Of a stretch of 5,805 bases of DNA, positions 4,702-5,805 are shown piece after piece (positions within the stretch are counted from its first letter, which is position 1; the number at the start of each line of letters is the position of its first letter). Origin of the DNA: Nitrospirota bacterium. Lineage in GTDB: Bacteria; Nitrospirota; Thermodesulfovibrionia; UBA6902. The DNA is taken from positions 1-5,805 of the forward strand of contig WFVK01000357.1 of assembly GCA_015491705.1 (NCBI GenBank). Direction: 5' to 3'. Below the pieces are notes generated by a model. It did not search any database. It saw only the letters and a list, made by a program, of their open reading frames with translations, and was not told where the DNA came from. A program made the translations under genes and the position numbers.

Positions 4702-5805
4702 CTAAGCCTTGAGGGCCGGCTGAAGGCTGTCCGCTTCCCGAAGTTCTTCCCTGTAGCCGCATTCCTTTTTTATACACGCGAGATATTCGCCTTTTTTCGT
4801 CCTCTTTTCAACGAGGATAGCGGCTCCGCACTCCGGACAGGTTTTATCCACCGGCCTGTACCATATAGCGAATTTACACGCGGGATAATTCCCGCAACTG
4901 AAAAACACCTTGCCCTTCTTGGTTCTCCTCTCGACTATCTCCCCGCCGTCTTCAGGGCACCTGACACCGATGCCGATAGCCTTCGTCGTCTTGCACTCAG
5001 GGTATCTGCTGCACGCCAGAAACCTCCCGAACTTTCCGGATTTCAACACCATGGGGGAGCCGCATTTTTCACATTTTTCATCCGTCTCCTGCACATCCGC
5101 GGCCTTTGCCCCGCCCTCGCCGTTCTGATTTTCAAGGGGCATGGTGTTTTTGCACTCCGGATACGCCGTGCACGCGATAAACCTTCCGTGCCTGCCCCAT
5201 TTAATGACCATGGGGGAGCCGCATTTTTCACATACGTGCTCTGTAGGGATATCCTGCGGCTTTACCCTGCCCTGCATTTTCATGGCCTCTTCAAGGTCAT
5301 GGTCAAACGGCCTGTAAAAATCCATCACGATATCAACCCACCGCAGGCCGCCCTCCTCGATCCTGTCCAGGTTGCTCTCCATCTTTGCGGTGAAGTTGTA
5401 ATCCATCAGTTCCGGGAACCTCTCGACAAGCAGGTCACTGACTACGATTCCAAGTTCAGTGGGTTTGAACCTGCCCTCGATCTTCTCGGTATACTTCCTG
5501 TCCTGTATCGTCGAAAGAATGGTGGCGTACGTGCTCGGCCGACCGATTCCCTTTGCTTCAAGCTCCTTGACAAGGCTTGCCTCTGAAAACCTCGGCGGCG
5601 GCTGCGTGAAATGCTGCTTCGGCGTGATGGCGATCTTGGTCAGCACATCGCCTTCCGAGAGGGGGGGTAGCAGGCCTTCCTCCTCTCCCCCGTTGTCGCC
5701 GCTTTCAGTATAAAGCTTCATGAACCCCGGGAACTTGACAACCGTGCCCGCTGCCCGGAAGGTATATTTCCCCGCCTCTATATCGACAGAGGTCTGCTCC
5801 AGAAG
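4702..5805 (-). CDS. topA: DNA topoisomerase I (TopA), C-terminal part with zinc ribbons; start outside the window
   Basis: Type IA topoisomerase that relaxes negatively supercoiled DNA through a transient tyrosine-DNA link. The reading frame runs off the right edge; 367 residues are visible and the ATG at 5721 is internal (the preceding residues continue the family sequence, with FRAAGTVVKFPGF before MKLYTE). The core signature PPPRFSEASLVKELEAKGIG, followed by RPSTYATILSTIQDRKYTE, is at about fragment residues 69-107. The catalytic tyrosine and the TOPRIM domain lie upstream, outside the window. Four C-terminal zinc ribbons follow: Cys192/195/212/218, Cys245/248/265/271, a third with only Cys283/304/310 (CPEDGG in place of CPxC), and Cys323/326/344/349. 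The first two share a 27-bp identical DNA segment. The gene is followed by 216 bp before mltD on the same strand, without a clear terminator. Identity is certain. Confidence 0.97.
   Translation of the reverse strand, partial: LLEQTSVDIEAGKYTFRAAGTVVKFPGFMKLYTESGDNGGEEEGLLPPLSEGDVLTKIAITPKQHFTQPPPRFSEASLVKELEAKGIGRPSTYATILSTIQDRKYTEKIEGRFKPTELGIVVSDLLVERFPELMDYNFTAKMESNLDRIEEGGLRWVDIVMDFYRPFDHDLEEAMKMQGRVKPQDIPTEHVCEKCGSPMVIKWGRHGRFIACTAYPECKNTMPLENQNGEGGAKAADVQETDEKCEKCGSPMVLKSGKFGRFLACSRYPECKTTKAIGIGVRCPEDGGEIVERRTKKGKVFFSCGNYPACKFAIWYRPVDKTCPECGAAILVEKRTKKGEYLACIKKECGYREELREADSLQPALKA
5048..5233 (-). repeat. Exact 27-bp direct repeat encoding the first knuckle of two TopA zinc ribbons
   Basis: Positions 5048-5074 and 5207-5233 are identical over 27 bases and diverge immediately on both sides. 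On the coding strand both encode CysGluLysCysGlySerProMetVal, the first zinc knuckle of ribbons 2 and 1. The identity includes all synonymous positions, which points to recent duplication or gene conversion between the ribbons rather than protein-level constraint alone. Confidence 0.85.

Noticed and set aside
4696..5586. A 296-codon open frame on the plus strand
   Set aside because: It lies wholly antisense to topA, whose zinc ribbons and type IA signature are unmistakable in the other strand; the antisense product shows no family features and is a by-product of topA codon usage.

Overview
The window comes from a diderm (Gram-negative) bacterium. It carries the end of a lipid A pathway gene (lpxI) and an outer-membrane-type lipoprotein murein hydrolase. 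The coding DNA is moderately GC-rich and makes heavy use of AGG for arginine and ATA for isoleucine. With the LpxI-type lipid A enzyme and the protein architectures, this suggests a deltaproteobacterial or Nitrospirota-like organism. The phylum is an inference; the diderm envelope is well supported.

Layout. Positions 1-2635, plus strand, hold three tightly packed genes: the C-terminal part of lpxI (start lies outside the window), a Gfo/Idh/MocA NAD-dependent sugar dehydrogenase (gnnA-like; ATGA overlap with lpxI) and a DegT-family PLP aminotransferase (gnnB-like; 5-bp gap). Positions 2650-4485, minus strand, convergent and only 14 bp away, hold an MltD-type lytic transglycosylase lipoprotein with two clear C-terminal LysM domains. 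Positions 4486-4701 are an AT-rich intergenic stretch with a probable promoter, a 9-bp direct repeat, an inverted repeat and a small dyad. From 4702 to the right edge, minus strand, is the C-terminal part of DNA topoisomerase I (topA) with a train of zinc ribbons.

How the genes work together. The lpxI-gnnA-gnnB run is best read as a lipid A module. GnnA would oxidise the 3-OH of UDP-GlcNAc and GnnB would aminate it, giving UDP-GlcNAc3N. LpxA could then acylate the 3-amino group, so lipid A would carry amide-linked chains at position 3 as well as 2. LpxI would later remove UMP from the diacylated sugar nucleotide. MltD acts on peptidoglycan from the outer membrane side and TopA relaxes supercoiled DNA; neither is functionally tied to the lipid A genes.

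I see no mobile element, CRISPR array, tRNA or rRNA, and no gene family I cannot place. The window is mostly ordinary envelope and housekeeping sequence. The points most worth a second look are the predicted amide-linked lipid A chemistry, the repeat-rich regulatory region upstream of mltD, and a 27-bp identical repeat inside topA.
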